Shown: positions 43,337 to 57,300, numbered from the stretch's first letter. The stretch: DNA of 64,000 nucleotides from Xanthoparmelia taractica (GCA_033085395.1 JANQBS010000135.1:44683-108682); one strand, 5' to 3'. A program made the numbers and translations. Notes: generated by a model not told the origin, from the sequence alone.

Positions 43337-44710
43337 TCACAACTGATATGTCTCTTTCTTCATGTCAGCAACACGCACAACCCTGAGCTGTTGGTCCAGC
43401 CATTCGAACATGCGCTGGTGCATCAGACTAAGCGTCGCAATCTTCGCCTGGATCCCCCCATCCGATGGACCATCCCCCACCCACAGGAGCTTTTCACTCT
43501 TCTCTAAGTGCCCCAGATTGGCAAAAACCGTTTCTGCGTTGATCTGGGGCTCAAAGTAGATAGTCTGAGCAGCTCCAGTCACCATGACCGGACAGTGCAC
43601 CTTGTCGAGGTACTCGGAGCCATCTGGCATCTTTAAACTCATGGTTTGCATCACCCGCATCACATCTGCCGGCGTCTTGACTCCATAACACCACTGGCTG
43701 TGCTTGAACTCCCAATTGAGCTGGAAGTTGAAGCGGGCGAGAAAGTTGCTGATCGCGTTGAACACGCCGTCACTCATTGTGCCATCGAGCCAAGAGTTGA
43801 TAAACCAACTCGGCATGCGGCTTCTCGCCACCTCAAACAAGCTGTAGAAGCCGTCACAGGAGACACAGGCTTTGATCCTCCGATCGACCGACGCTCTCAG
43901 TGCGAAGTAGCCTCCCATGCTCGCGCCGATGATAGCAATGCGGTTCAGGTCAAGCTCAAGGCGATCATTCTTTGGTGCGAAGGTGTCGAAGAGGTAGTCA
44001 AGAACTTTGGTCGTCACATGCTCCCAGTCTGGTCGCAGGACGGTTTTGTCTCTGCGGGATGAGAGTCCCTGGCCTGGACCATCGAAGCTGAGGACGGCAT
44101 AGCCACGAGGTATAGCGCCCGCAGGCCCGTATAAATAGAGCTCCTCTCCTGTTGAGTCGAATCCATTGGTTTGCAAAATTAGAGGGATTCGACCCAGGCC
44201 ACGACTGCTGCTCTGGGGCATGTATAGGCGCGCCGGCAACTCGATTCCGTTCTCGTAGGGGATGTTGAATAACATGACTTCAGTGTCAAACAGGGCGATG
44301 GCCCGATTGTGAACATCCGAGCTCTTTTGTATGGCGGAGTACATTCGTGGGTCGGGTGAGTTGATGTGGAGGAAGAACTCGCTAGATCGATAGTAGTTCG
44401 CCGCGCGGAGGAAGGCCCATCTTGCAGCAGCCTTGTCTTGGTTTGCCAATGCCTCCTCCCCGAGCAGCTTGGCTTTGTCGCCAAACGCATTCCATGTCGT
44501 GTACCAACTCTCCGGATCATCGTTTCTGAGGTAGGTCAGTGCTTCGATACATTCTGAAACCTCTGACGCTTGAAAGGGCGCAGCTCCGAGCACTCGCAGG
44601 TATTCGAAATTGAAGAATGTCGATTTAAAAAATTGGTACATCTCGCTTGATATTACCGTGCTTGCGGGTATACTATTCTGAAAGGGACTCTTGAGATGCT
44701 TCCTACACAA
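43337..44710 (-). CDS. Alpha/beta hydrolase, Ayg1/FrsA-like
   Basis: One exon, 457 residues. The helical N-terminal half (YLRNDDPESWYTTWN, RWAFLRAANYYRSSEFFLH) followed by an alpha/beta hydrolase core is the layout of the Ayg1 / 2,6-dihydropseudooxynicotine hydrolase group. Seen motifs: IPLILQTNGFDSTGEEL, LSFDGPGQGLSSR, the nucleophile elbow IAIIGASMGGYFALRAS, CPVMVTGAAQTIYF and a C-terminal MHQRMFEWLDQQ. Members cut carbon-carbon bonds of polyketides (Ayg1 shortens a melanin heptaketide), and related hydrolases occur in PKS-NRPS clusters. No signal peptide. It is transcribed divergently from the PKS-NRPS with 618 bp between starts, which makes co-regulation likely. A role in chain release, editing or post-assembly cleavage is inferred. 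Confidence 0.87.
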   Translation of the reverse strand: MCRKHLKSPFQNSIPASTVISSEMYQFFKSTFFNFEYLRVLGAAPFQASEVSECIEALTYLRNDDPESWYTTWNAFGDKAKLLGEEALANQDKAAARWAFLRAANYYRSSEFFLHINSPDPRMYSAIQKSSDVHNRAIALFDTEVMLFNIPYENGIELPARLYMPQSSSRGLGRIPLILQTNGFDSTGEELYLYGPAGAIPRGYAVLSFDGPGQGLSSRRDKTVLRPDWEHVTTKVLDYLFDTFAPKNDRLELDLNRIAIIGASMGGYFALRASVDRRIKACVSCDGFYSLFEVARSRMPSWFINSWLDGTMSDGVFNAISNFLARFNFQLNWEFKHSQWCYGVKTPADVMRVMQTMSLKMPDGSEYLDKVHCPVMVTGAAQTIYFEPQINAETVFANLGHLEKSEKLLWVGDGPSDGGIQAKIATLSLMHQRMFEWLDQQLRVVRVADMKKETYQL

Positions 44711-45328
44711 TGTCTCCGCCGATGTTGGGTTTTGGGCGCAGTAATATAGCTTAGAGGAGGCTGATTGTCGGTAATACCACGCCGCAAATTACGAGATTTC
44801 GGTGCACCGGATACAAGTCAGACGCACATGAGAATTCGGACGTGGCGCTTCCTACAAGGCTGAGCTGACCGTGTTTTAGATCAAGAGGCTGACCTCGCCG
44901 AAGCTACGTCCGATGTATCATTTTGCACGTGGCGGCCGAAGTGACCATCGCCGTGGACATTGCTTACCGTCTACCCCTGATACGTCTGGTCTAGACACAA
45001 GAACCAAAATTCCATCAGCATGGTGATTGCATTGTGTGTGCCTCCGATATCTCAGCTCGCACGGGTGGACCCAAAATAGTATCTCACGGCATCGGCCTCC
45101 TGTGGTGTTATGTATAGAGGGCCTGGTCGATCGGGATGTCCCCTCAGCGTCCCAGAGTACATTCGATCTTTAGAACTTAGATACTCACAAAGCCTTGTCG
45201 CTTTGTCGCTACCAACCGCCTCATCACGCATTTCGATTACACATAACTAAGTGTCTCTTATCAACCAATACTCATACCAGTTATACATAAGAAGTGTCTT
45301 CCATTAAGCCAATCCCGCCCCTACAAAA
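44711..45328. promoter_or_regulatory. Bidirectional promoter, hydrolase / PKS-NRPS
   Basis: The 618 bp between two divergent start codons must hold both promoters. It contains a perfect 10-bp palindrome, cggtgcaccg (44800-44809), with CGG and CCG arms as bound by Zn2Cys6 regulators, and a cggccg palindrome near 44933. Immediately before the PKS-NRPS ATG the leader is C/A-rich (cccctacaaaaATG), a good fungal start context. Confidence 0.6.
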
Positions 45329-48300
45329 ATGCCTTCCAACGTCATGATCCCCGAGCCAATCGCCATCGTTGGAACTGGATGTCGTTTTCCCGGAGGAGCG
45401 AACAGTCCCTCGAAACTATGGGACATGCTGATCCAAAAGCGCGACGCATTGCGAGAAATTGACCCTAGTCGCTTCAATCCACGTGGTTTCTATCATCCCA
45501 ATGGCGATCGCCATGGATGCATCAACGTCGATAAAGCATACACGCTGGAAGAAGATGTCCGCGCATTTGATGCGGGTTTCTTTGGCATCAATGCCAAGGA
45601 AGCCGAGGCAATCGATCCTCAGCACCGAATGCTACTGGAGACAGTGTACGAAGCAATGGAAGCCGGTGGCTTCTCCATCGAGGGAATGCGAGCATCTGAC
45701 ACCGCAGTGTACGTGGGTGTCATGACTGGGGACTATCTGGAGCTTCTGCTCAGAAGTCCAGACCACCTGCCCAAATACGTGGCAACGGGAACCGCGGCAA
45801 GCATATTGTCGAATAGGATTTCTTACTTTTTTGACTGGAGAGGAGAATCGGTTACTATGAACACCGCCTGCTCCTCTAGTTTGGTGGCTGTCCATCATGC
45901 TGTTCAGGCCCTTCGATCAGGGGAATCTAGAATGGCTATTGCTGGTGGTTCCAATCTTATCCTCAACCCAGAATATATGATCGGCGAATGCAACCTCCAT
46001 ATGCTGTCACCGGACAGTAGGTCGCATATGTGGGATTCTCGCGCCAATGGTTATGCCCGTGGAGAGGGATTTGCTGCAATAATGTTGAAGACCCTCTCAA
46101 ACGCTCTTGCTGACAGGGACGACATTCAATGTGTGATACGTGAGACGGGCGTCAACTCTGATGGCCGCACCCAAGGGATCACATTGCCAAGCCCCGAAGC
46201 TCAGACGCATTTAATTCGGCAGGTCTACAGTCGAGCCGGACTCGACCCCCTCGTTGCTAGCGATCGCTGCCAATTCTTCGAAGCCCATGGCACCGGTAAG
46301 TACAACTTTCTCCTCTTTTCAGTCAAGATCTAAGTTTTCCTCTAGGCACGCCGGCTGGTGATCCACTCGAAGCCCGTGGAATTCGAGACGCCTTTTTCCC
46401 GGAAGATCGGAAGTGGAGTCCAGACGATTCTATACTTGTCGGCTCCGTAAAGACTGCTGTTGGCCACACCGAGGGCACCGCAGGCCTTGCTGGATTGATC
46501 AAAGTGTCAAGCGCGTTACGAAAGGGCGTCGTACCGCCCAATATGCTGTTTGAGAAACTCAACCCCAAACTTTTGCCATTCACTAGCAACCTGCGAGTCG
46601 TCACCGAAGAGCAGCCATGGCCACGAGTGGCGCCTGGTCAGCCGCGCCGTGCGAGCGTGAACTGCTTCGGATTCGGCGGTACTAATGCTCATGCTATTGT
46701 CGAAAGCTACGGACCTCCAATGCCGAAATCTATACCCCCAAAGGAGGAAGCCTCGCTACCCCTCGCGACCCCGGTGGTATTCTCGGCCAACTCGGAAAAG
46801 TCGTTGGCGTTGATCGTCGCGCAGTATCAAAGGTTCCTCGAAAACAACCCATCCGTATCTCTCAACGATCTCGCATGGACTTTACAGACTCGGCGTTCAG
46901 AGCTGGCAGTCAAGGTTGTGTTCTCTGGCCCTTCGAAAGAAGAACTGCTTTCGAATATGGGAGCTGCCCTCGCAAAAGCCGGTGATAGCCCGCCAGTGCC
47001 TATCGGTCAACGTACTGCAGCTCGATCAAGTAAAGCTCGCATCCTCGGCATTTTCACTGGCCAAGGCGCTCAATGGGCTGGCATGGCCCGCGACCTTATA
47101 CTCTCCTCTTCGATGGCGAAGAAGACAATAGAATACCTCGAAAGCTGCATGGGGAAACTCCTAGACGGTCCTTCCTGGTCACTTATGGAGGAGCTCACGG
47201 ACAAAGAGAGGCCCTCGAGACTGGATGAAGCAGAATTGGCACAGCCAATCTGCACAGCTGTGCAAATAATGATCATTGATATCTTGCAATCGGCGGGTAT
47301 TGGCTTCTCCGCCGTCATTGGCCATTCATCTGGTGAGATTGGTGCCGCCTATGCTGCAGGAGTCATTTCGGCATCAGAGGCGATCAAGATTGCTTATTAT
47401 CGTGGCTACCATTCCAAGCTATCTCAGGGTCCTGGGGGACAAGCCGGGACTATGCTCGCGGCTGGCTTGTCCTTCGAGGAGGCTAGGGAATTCTGCTCCC
47501 AGCCATCAATCAACGGCCGCGTCCAGGTGGCAGCAAGTAACGCGCCTGCTAGTGTCACCCTTTCAGGCGATGCTGATGCGATCCACGAAGCTAAGAGTAT
47601 GTTGGACAGGCAGAAAACCTTCAACCGGGCCCTGAAAGTAAACAAAGCATATCATTCTCGACACATGGTTCCCAGCTCAGAGCCGTATATTAATTCTCTT
47701 AAGGCTTGCGGTATTAGTCCCAAATATCCAAAGGAAGGGTGCCTATGGTTCTCTAGCGTCTTTGGTGATCGTATCGAGGAGGCGGCTAGTCTTGAGTCTC
47801 TTGGCAGCACCTACTGGAACGACAACATGCTGAAACCGGTCCTGTTCTCCATGGCTCTTGAACAAGCTGTGCAAGATGAGTTGCCTTTCGATCTTGCTCT
47901 TGAAGTTGGGCCCCATGCCGCTTTAAAAGGACCCGCTCTTCAAACCATCAAGAGTGCTACGGGGTCCTCGTTACCCTACGGCGCGACTCTCACAAGAGGT
48001 ATGAATGATGTCGCGGCTGTATCTAGCATGTTTGGCTTTTTGATGGGCCTTATGCCCACCTCCGCCATCAGTCTGGGAAGGTATATCAGCTCTTTTCTGT
48101 CAGACCAAAACCCCCGACTGGTGACGGGCCTGCCCGTGTACTCCTGGGACCGCTCGCAAACCTTCTGGTCGGAGTCTCGTTACTCTCGTCATCACCGACT
48201 ACGTGACAGACCTCGCCATGATCTGCTTGGAGACCGGTATCCAGACGACCTTCAGTATGACATGCGCTGGAGAAACACTCTCCGAGTCGCTGAGACGCCA

Positions 48301-51300
48301 TGGCTTGCTGGCCACAAAGTGCAGGGTCAGATCGTGTACCCCGCCGCTGCTTACCTCGTAATGGCGATGGAAGCATCAAAATTTCTGTCTCCAGGTCAGC
48401 CATCAAGGTTAGTGGAGCTTCTCGATGTGAGCATCTCTCGCGCTATTCCTTTAGAAGACGATGCTTCAGGAGTGGACACGCTCTTCGCGCTACGAAAGAC
48501 CCAAGAGGGGTCGACCAACGGAGAACAATTCATAGAGGCGGAGTTTAGTTGCTTCTCATCCGTCGGAGAGCAGGCTGAGAACTGGGATCTTAATGCTAAT
48601 GGCCGTTTGCGCATGATCCTCGGGGACTCTGCCATCCAAGATTCGCCCCAAAGAGACACAACGCCTGTTCTACTTAACGCTCTCAATGTATCAACGTTCT
48701 ACGAATCGTTGAAGAAGATTGGGTTCGAATACACAGGCCCTTTTCGCCGGCTCGATACAATTGAACGTCGTATGAACCGGGCTACGTGTACTGCCATCGA
48801 GTATCCTGAAGACAAACTTATGACAGCCATGGTTCACCCGGCCCTACTTGACGCAGCCTTCCAGACGATCTTCGCTGCTCTTCAATATCCCGAGGATGGC
48901 AGTATGAATGCGCCCTACGTTCCTACTAATATCAAGTCAATCCGAATCAACACTAGCAACCAGCCTTCGGAAGACACCCGGGTGCTCATGGAGTCTTTCA
49001 TTACTGAGAACAAAGGCAGTCAGATTGTAGGGGACATTGAAGTATACAACGAGCAAACCAGTCAGCTGAACCTGCAGATCGAGGGATTGTCCTGCATGTC
49101 GCTCGACCGGCCTAGTGCGGCCAACGACAATGAGATATATGCTCAGACAGTCTGGAAGGCGGATGTCTCATCAGGAATTACCGCCATGCCTTGGGAAGGG
49201 ACGGTCGAGTTGCTGGATCTCTGCGAACGGCTGTGTTATTCGTATCTCCGCCAGATCAACGCTGCTGTAGCATCGCAAGCAAGCCAGTCACTAGCTGGCA
49301 AGCACCAATACCTGTTCGAATGGATTTCCGAACTCTTTCCAATTGTTGAAAGCGGTCAGCACCCGACGATCCGTGAAGAATGGTCGTTTGACGATCCAGA
49401 CTGGCTCATGGAGCAGTGTTCAAGATTTGCTACTAGCGTTGACATTCGGCTCATTAGTCTAGTGGGCAAGGGTCTGCTAGCAGGAGTCAATGGAGAGCCA
49501 GCCGGGTTGGAGAAGCCAGAAGATTTCTGGGATACGTACTGCGACTCAGGCCTCGACATGGTTCCGGCTTACTCCGCATTGAGCACAGCGGCTAGTCAGA
49601 TAGCTCACCGTTACCCAGGAATGAAGATCCTCGACATAAGTTCTGGCACCACCGGCGCAACTAAGAATATTCTCAAGGAACTCGGTCAAGCATTCAAAAC
49701 CTACACCTACACGACAAAATCCGCAGTGGGCCTATCGCATGCTCAAGAAATATTGAAGAAGGTCTCATCCAGGATCAAGTATCAAACCCTAGATATCGAG
49801 GGAGATGTTCTAGCACAAGGGTATGAGGAACACTCTTTCGACATGGTGGTGACCGCAAATACGCTCTACGCTGTGCCGGATGTCAGGCATGCCATGGCAA
49901 ATGTCCGAAAATTACTCCGGCCTGGAGGACAGCTATTGCTACTTGAACCAACGGGTGATGTGCTGCGTGCCAACTTCATCATGTCGGCTCGACCTAATTG
50001 GTGGTCCGAGTGCGAGAGGCGCCGTCACTACGACTTCACTATCTCAACTGCACAGTGGGCCCACTTGCTCAAAGAGACTGGCTTTTCCGGGGTGGACGAG
50101 GTGGTCAACGGACAGATGACCGACCCGAACCAAATGGCTTCTGTAATGCTCTCTCAAGCTGTCAACAACGAGGTCGCATTTCTGAGAGACCCACTGTCTC
50201 CACCAGCGCTGTCAATCTCACCCAGTAGTCTTTGTATCATTGGGCGTAATTCAAGGCGCAGGGCTGATATTCAAAGCTATCTTCGACAGTCTTGTAAGCT
50301 CCTCAAAGGAAACATACTCCGAGTAACATGCTTCAACCGAATGGAAGAGCTCCTGGCGGAGACGGGTACCGTTAACTCCGTTATCTTCCTTCAAGATTTG
50401 GATGAGCCGATATGGAAGAGCTTGACCGAAGACAAGCTTCGCGCACTGCGAAAGATATTCGACGAAGCTCGCCACGTACTGTGGGTGACATCAGGCTGTA
50501 GGCTGGAAAATCCATTTGCCAATATGTCCGTCGGACTCGGAAGGGGTCTCCAGGCAGAATTCAGCCATGTTCGACTCCAACTGATTGATGTGAACCCGAG
50601 AGACCTACAGATGAGCAATCCTTTGATCGCAGCCGCAGCGCTACGGCTCATTACTTATGATGCCATTAAAGCGTCTTCACCAGACCTGCTCTGGACCATC
50701 GAGCCTGAGTTGGTTATTGAAGAGGGTAAGGTCATGATCCCCAGAGTCATGACGGATACCACTCTGAACGATCGTTTGAACTCGATTCGACGTACAATCA
50801 CCAAGAAAATTGACCCGTCGGTCTCACCGCTATTCGTAAGCCAGGTCGAAGACTCCTATGTCTTGTCAGAGCCGCGACCTGCGATTGTTGCAGCAGCGCA
50901 CGCCTTGGACATCAAGATTCAAGTATCACACTCGATACTGTCGGCTATCAGGATCGCGGAAAAGAGTCGTCTGCACCTCTGTCTAGGTAGAGTTTTAGAA
51001 AATGGACAGCAATATCCTGTGGGAACTGAGGTGCTGGCGTTTTCGAGCATCAATGGATCTATTCTGGATGTTCCAGCTGCTCAAGTGGCTCCAGTCACGG
51101 CATCGATGAAATCCGACCGTATCCTACAGTCTACCGCCATTGCATTTGTGGCGAATGATTTTCTCTCTCGAGCCCCACAAGGTTCAACCATCCTTATGTT
51201 CGAGCCGAACAACGATTTAGTCTCTTGCTTTGAACGTGTGGCTCAAACCTTAGGCCTCGAAGTTGTCACATTGTCATCTAAACCAGCTTCGGGGGTCCCA

Positions 51301-54300
51301 GGGTCTATCTATGTCAATCTCAATACCACACAGCGCAAACTTCGTACCATGCTTCCGGCCAAGATTGGGATGTTGTTGAATTTCGTTCATCCGCGACCAA
51401 CTAGCATAGCCGCCCTGGAAGCATGTCTGCCAAAGAGCTGCATTAAGATTCACCTGCAGGACATCCTCGGCATAGCCTCTAGCACAGGATATGATGAAGT
51501 TCCAGCCGACCTTCATGAAGCTATGGTCAAGGCTCAGTCTTTTGCGCCAATTTTTTCACATGTTGCTTTCACATCGACAGCCACGTCGCTCCTGGAGATT
51601 GAAAAGGACCCTCGAATCAGGCCCTTCCCTTGTGTCCTGGATTTTACCAAGGACGAGCGGGTTGGAGTCAATGTCGCACCCATTGATGCCGGCAAACTCT
51701 TCCGATCAGATCGGACGTATCTACTCGTTGGATGCACTGGAGGTTTAGGCCAGTCTCTTTGCCGGCACATGGTCTCCAATGGAGCCAAGCACTTAGCACT
51801 CACTAGTCGCAACCCGGAAAAGGTTGACAAGACCTGGCTTGATGAACTGAGGGCACTTGGCGGTGAGCCGACTGTATTTGGCGTCGACGTCACCGATGCG
51901 ACGGCCATGAAGAGCACCACAGCTGATATCACAAACCACATGCCGGCCATAGCTGGTGTCGTCAATGCTGCAATGGTTCTCTCCGATCGTTTGTTCACGG
52001 ATATTACCCTCGAGGATTTTGAGAAGGTTTTGAAGCCTAAGGTTCAAGGAACGACCGTGCTTGACAAGCTCTTCTCTTCTAAGGATCTTGATTTCTTCAT
52101 ACTATTTTCCTCTTTTGCAAGTATCGTTGGGAACCGTGGACAGACTAATTACCTCGCCGCCAATCTTTTTATGGGTACCATAGCCGCACAACGCAGAGCT
52201 CGGGGGCTCGCTGCTTCGGTGATGCATATTGGAATGGTGCTGGGTCTCGGTGTCGTCTTCCAAACCGGACTCTACGAATCAACCATGAAGCGGCTGAACT
52301 ACATGCCAATCTCCGAGCCGGCATTCCTCGACATGTTCGCTGAGTGCATTGTGGTGGGTCGCCCAGACTCTGAACATTCGAATGACATTATTACCGGTCT
52401 TGGTCGACTCAGTCCCCGAGCGAATGCTCAGAACCCGTTCTATGCATCCAATGTGCGTTTCTCTCACCACTTCTACATCGAAGAAGACGAGGACTCCACC
52501 ACCACAAACAGCGCATTGGTTCCCTTGAAACAACAATTGGCGGCCGCGAAAGGCACAGAGGGAATATCCGGGATCATTCAAGCCGCCTTCGTCAGCAAGC
52601 TCGAGCGTATTCTGCAAACACCAAAGGAGCATTTCCAGGCAGCACAGCCTTTGTTGGCTCTTGGAGTAGACTCCCTGATGGCCGTCGAAATCCGTTCTTG
52701 GTTCTTGTCGGAAATCGAAGTTGATATGCCGGTTTTGAAGGTGCTGGGCGGTGCTTCCATCACAGAGCTTTGTACTACGGCAGCCAACGGAATTCCCAAC
52801 AGCATACTCTCCGCGCCCGCCCCTACAGTTACCATGGTTGAGGATATGAAGGTCTCGGAGGTCGAAAAGAAAGATGCAAAAAGCCAGAATTTGATGGCTA
52901 CCCTGGATGCTACTACAACCGAGATCAAAGCGACGACCAGTGAGTCAGGTGAAAGCCAAACCAGATCTACCTCCAACTCTGGCAGCGTAACGCCGCTTTC
53001 AGACTATGCAAGTTTGATGGCCGAGACTCCTCTCGAAACGCCTGGAAATCGTTCGGACGAAGAGAGCTACTTTATGGTACCTAAGGTTGACAAGCATGTT
53101 ACCTTTGCAGCGACAATTACTGGCACATCGGCAGACCTCGAACGGGTGGGACGAATGTCGTTCTCTCAAGAACGGCTTTGGTTCCTCCAATCGTACCTCA
53201 GCGACCCCACAACATATAACATCACATTGGCATACAAGCTAACTGGTCCCCTTCGAATTAAAGATTTGGAGCGAGCATTTTTCGCCACCATAGAGAGGCA
53301 TGAGACATTACGAACAGCATTCTTCACGGACACAGTCACCCATCGAGCTCAACAAGGGATTCATAAATCCTCTACCTTCCGCTTGGAGCAAGTAGAGATG
53401 ATCAGCGAAGATCATGTTAAGCAGCAATTTCAAAGGACCAAAGAGCATGTCTATGATCTCAAGCACGCCGAAAGCATGAAGGCTACACTGCTCAGCCATG
53501 GCCCCGACTCCCATGTCCTGATTATGGGCTATCATCATATCGCGCTTGATGCGACGACCTCGCTTCTTTTCGTTAGGGACATTGCAATGATTTACGGTGG
53601 GATGAACCTTGCACCTCTGAAACATCAATACCTGGACTACGCAATCAAGCAACGAACACTGGTGCAGCATAGTGCCGCCAAAGATATCGCCTATTGGAAA
53701 TCAGAGTTCCCAGATGTTCCGTCTGTGTTGCCATTTCTTGATTTTGGAACGACGAAAGTTCGGAAAGCGCTTACAGAATACAAAGTCCGCATCTTAGAGA
53801 CAAGACTCGATACTGCCTTGACCTCCAAGATCAAGGCAGCCTGTCAGAAGCTCCAAGTGACACCCTTCCATGCTCACCTTGCAACGTTACAGACTCTTTT
53901 GCACAGGCTCCTCCAAATCAACGATATCTGCATTGGTATTACTGATGCAAACAAAACTGATCCGGACTACGCTAATACACTCGGATTCTTTGTTAATCTG
54001 TTGCCTCTCCGTTTCCAAGTGGACGGCAGGCAATCTTTCACAAGGCTTGCGCAAACATCCAGGGATAAGACCCTTCAGGCTTTGGAGCATTCCCAGCTAC
54101 CGTTTGACGTAATCCTGAACGAGCTAAAAGTCCCCAAGTCCACCGAGCATAATCCACTTTTCCAAGTGCTAATGAATTATAAAATGGGCTCAAACCGAAC
54201 GGTACCTTTCAGCGACTGCAAAGCGGAAGTCTTTGAGTTCAGAGACGCCAGCAATCCCTATGATTTGCAATTCGATGTGGAAAGCGCAGTAGACGGTACC

Positions 54301-57300
54301 ACGATCATCACGGCCACGACTCAGGCACACCTCTACTCAGATAGCGATTTAGGAACAGTCTTAAAAGTCTACTGCCATCTTTTGAAAAATTTGTGCGCAA
54401 AACCATCGCTTACGATTGCTGATCATTCGCTGTTCTCGAGGCAGGCTGTTGAAGCCGCTCGCGAGATCGGAAAAGGTCCTCGTATCGAAGTGGATCAATC
54501 TCTTACTCTTACTAACTTGTTCGATCAAGCCGTCGAGAAGCGCTCGAACCTCGTCGCTGTAGTCGATAATTTGGGTGGGTGCCTCACCTGGAATCAAATG
54601 GCTGCGCGCGTCCATGCCCTGGCAACGCACTTGATCCGTGTCGGCATACAGGCAAAGGCTTTGGTTGGCGTCTACTGTGAGCCAACCGTGAATTGCATCT
54701 GTTACTGGCTGGCAATTCTACGGATCGGGGCAATCTACGTTCCCTTGGACGTTTCGAACCCAGCACCGCGCCTGAAGCTGATCGTAGAGGATTGCAAACC
54801 ATCAGCTATCATTTGCGACAAGCATACCATCGAATTCGCTCAAGGCTTCAACTCACCGAACTGCAAGATCGTGACACTAAAGGATCTCAACGGTCACCGA
54901 CCCCATTATGTGCGCGACTCTTCGCAGCCTACTTCTGTTGCTTGCGTCATATATACGAGTGGTACCACAGGCACACCTAAAGGGACGCTGCTGACAAACT
55001 CAAACTTAGTCCATCACATCCTTGGAGTGAACGAAAGATTCAATATGCGTGAGGAGGTGGTCTTGCAGCCCACCAATCTCGGTTTCGATCTCTCTCTTGC
55101 ACAAATGATCCAGTTCCTCGCCTCCCAAGGAAAGCTCGTGGTGGCTTCATACCAGACCAGAACGGACCCATCGGAGTTAGCCAAATTAATGATACTTCAC
55201 GGAGTCACATATACTATCACTACACCCTCCGTGTATTCCCTCCTACTATCTCAAGCAAGTGCTACTCTTAATCAGTGTACGACATGGCGCTCGGCTCTCT
55301 CATGTGGAGAGGCCTTAACAGGCCCTGTGATTGAAGGCTTTCAAGCTCTTCGACTAACGGACCTGCGGCTCATCAACTCTTGTGGGCCTACCGAGATTAC
55401 CATCATCAATTCTGCTTGGGAATTACCCCTTGCTCACCCGAAAGCCAGCGAATACAGAATGAGGATTGGAACCTCGCTTCCCAATTATTCAACCTACATC
55501 CTAGACCAAGATTTGAACCCGCTGCCAGTTGGGTTTGCCGGAGAGATGGTGTGCGGTGGCGCAAGCATCTCCCACGGCTACCTCGGGAAAGCGGAACAGA
55601 CAACAGCCAAGTGGTTGAGAGATCCTTTCGCCTCTTCAGAAGATCAGGCCAAGGGCTGGAACCGTATGTATCGTACTGGGGACAAAGCTAAGCTCCTCCC
55701 TGATGGTCAGCTTGTGTTCCTCGGACGTATTGGAGGGGATCAGCAAGTCAAACTGAGAGGGGTTCGTATCGAGCTTGACGATATTGCCAACACCATTATC
55801 CGCCACGGGAGCGGTGACGTAAGCGAAGCAGCCGTTTCTCTCAGAGGTGAAGGAGACGCGGCATTCCTCGTCGCATTTGTCACCCTAGCTCTCAGCGCAT
55901 CCAACGACAAAACTGCCGACTGGTCATCAGTCTTTATAAACGGACTTCCGCTGCCGTCCTCTATGAAGCCCAGTCGGCTCGTCGTATTAGAACGCCTTCC
56001 CCGTACACCGAACGGTAAGATCGATATGCGGTCTATGAACACCATGCCTCTTCCATCTCTGAGTGCAAAAAGCGCCGAGGATACTGACTGGACCACCACA
56101 GAAGCGTCCCTCAAGAATATCTGGACCAACTGTCTTCCTTCAATACCAACTTCTTTCCTGCGCAAAAGTACTGACTTTTTCAACGTTGGTGGAAATTCTA
56201 TGCTTCTTGTCAGTGTGCAAGCACAGATTGAAACGGCCTTTGGCGTAAAACTTCCTCTTTTCAAACTGTTCCAAGCAAGCACCATGACGGATATGGCTGC
56301 CCTGGTCAACGCCGCGGCCTCACCAGAGATCAAGACAGCTATCAATTGGCACAAAGTGACAGCCCTGGAGAAGTCCCTTTTGGAGCGGCCACGGGCACCC
56401 GCAGGCTTTAAGGCTCTCGCAAAGTCAGAGCTCAACATCGTTCTGACTGGCGCTACTGGTTTCCTAGGCAGCTGCATCCTACGCGAACTCGTCAAAGACG
56501 AAAGAGTTGCCGTCATCCACTGTGTCGCGATTCGTGTGTCTCACGGCGATGAATCGCGTGCTCTAGCCATCGAGTCACCCAAAATCGTTAAGCATTACGG
56601 GGATCTAGCAGCTCCACGCCTTGGTCTATCAACAAACGTCTTCGAAGAGCTCTCCCTAACTGCCGACCGCATCATTCACAACGGCGCCGACGTTTCTTTC
56701 CTAAAAGCTTACAACACCCTCGAGAAAACGAACCTTGGCTCGACCAAAGAGCTCGCTCGTCTCGCTGCAAGCAGGAAGACCCCCTTCCACTTCGTCTCTA
56801 CAGCCGGCGTCGCTTCTTTCATTGAAGAGGACGAGTTGCCAGAAGTATTTATCTCTGCCCACCAGCCTCCTGTTGACGGCCGCACAGGCTACGCGGCTAG
56901 CAAGTGGGCTTGTGAAAAGTATCTTGAAGAATGCTCCCGAGAGCTCGAAATCCCTGTCTGGGTCCATCGCCCTTCTAACATCATAGGCGCCGGCGCTGAA
57001 AATGTCAATATGACGGCCAACCTAATTGACTATTCCCTCCGCATCGGCGCTGTGCCCGATTTGCCAAGCCTTCGGGGCTACATGCAATTCGTCGAGGTCG
57101 ACGACGTCGGCCAGGTTCTTGTCGACAGTTTATTCTCCGCACAAGAGGGAGCTAAAGTCCTGCATCACTGTTCCGAAGAGAAGGTCGAGATGGCCAAGCT
57201 TAGATCTTACCTGGAGAAGAAATATAACCGAAAGCTTCTGAGTTTGGGGTTGGAAGAATGGGTTGATGAGGCTAAGACCCAGGGGCTGGCGCAGGGTGCG

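Noticed and set aside
55740..56516. 258-codon minus-strand frame
   Set aside because: Antisense to the A/T/R domains of the PKS-NRPS; no motif of its own.
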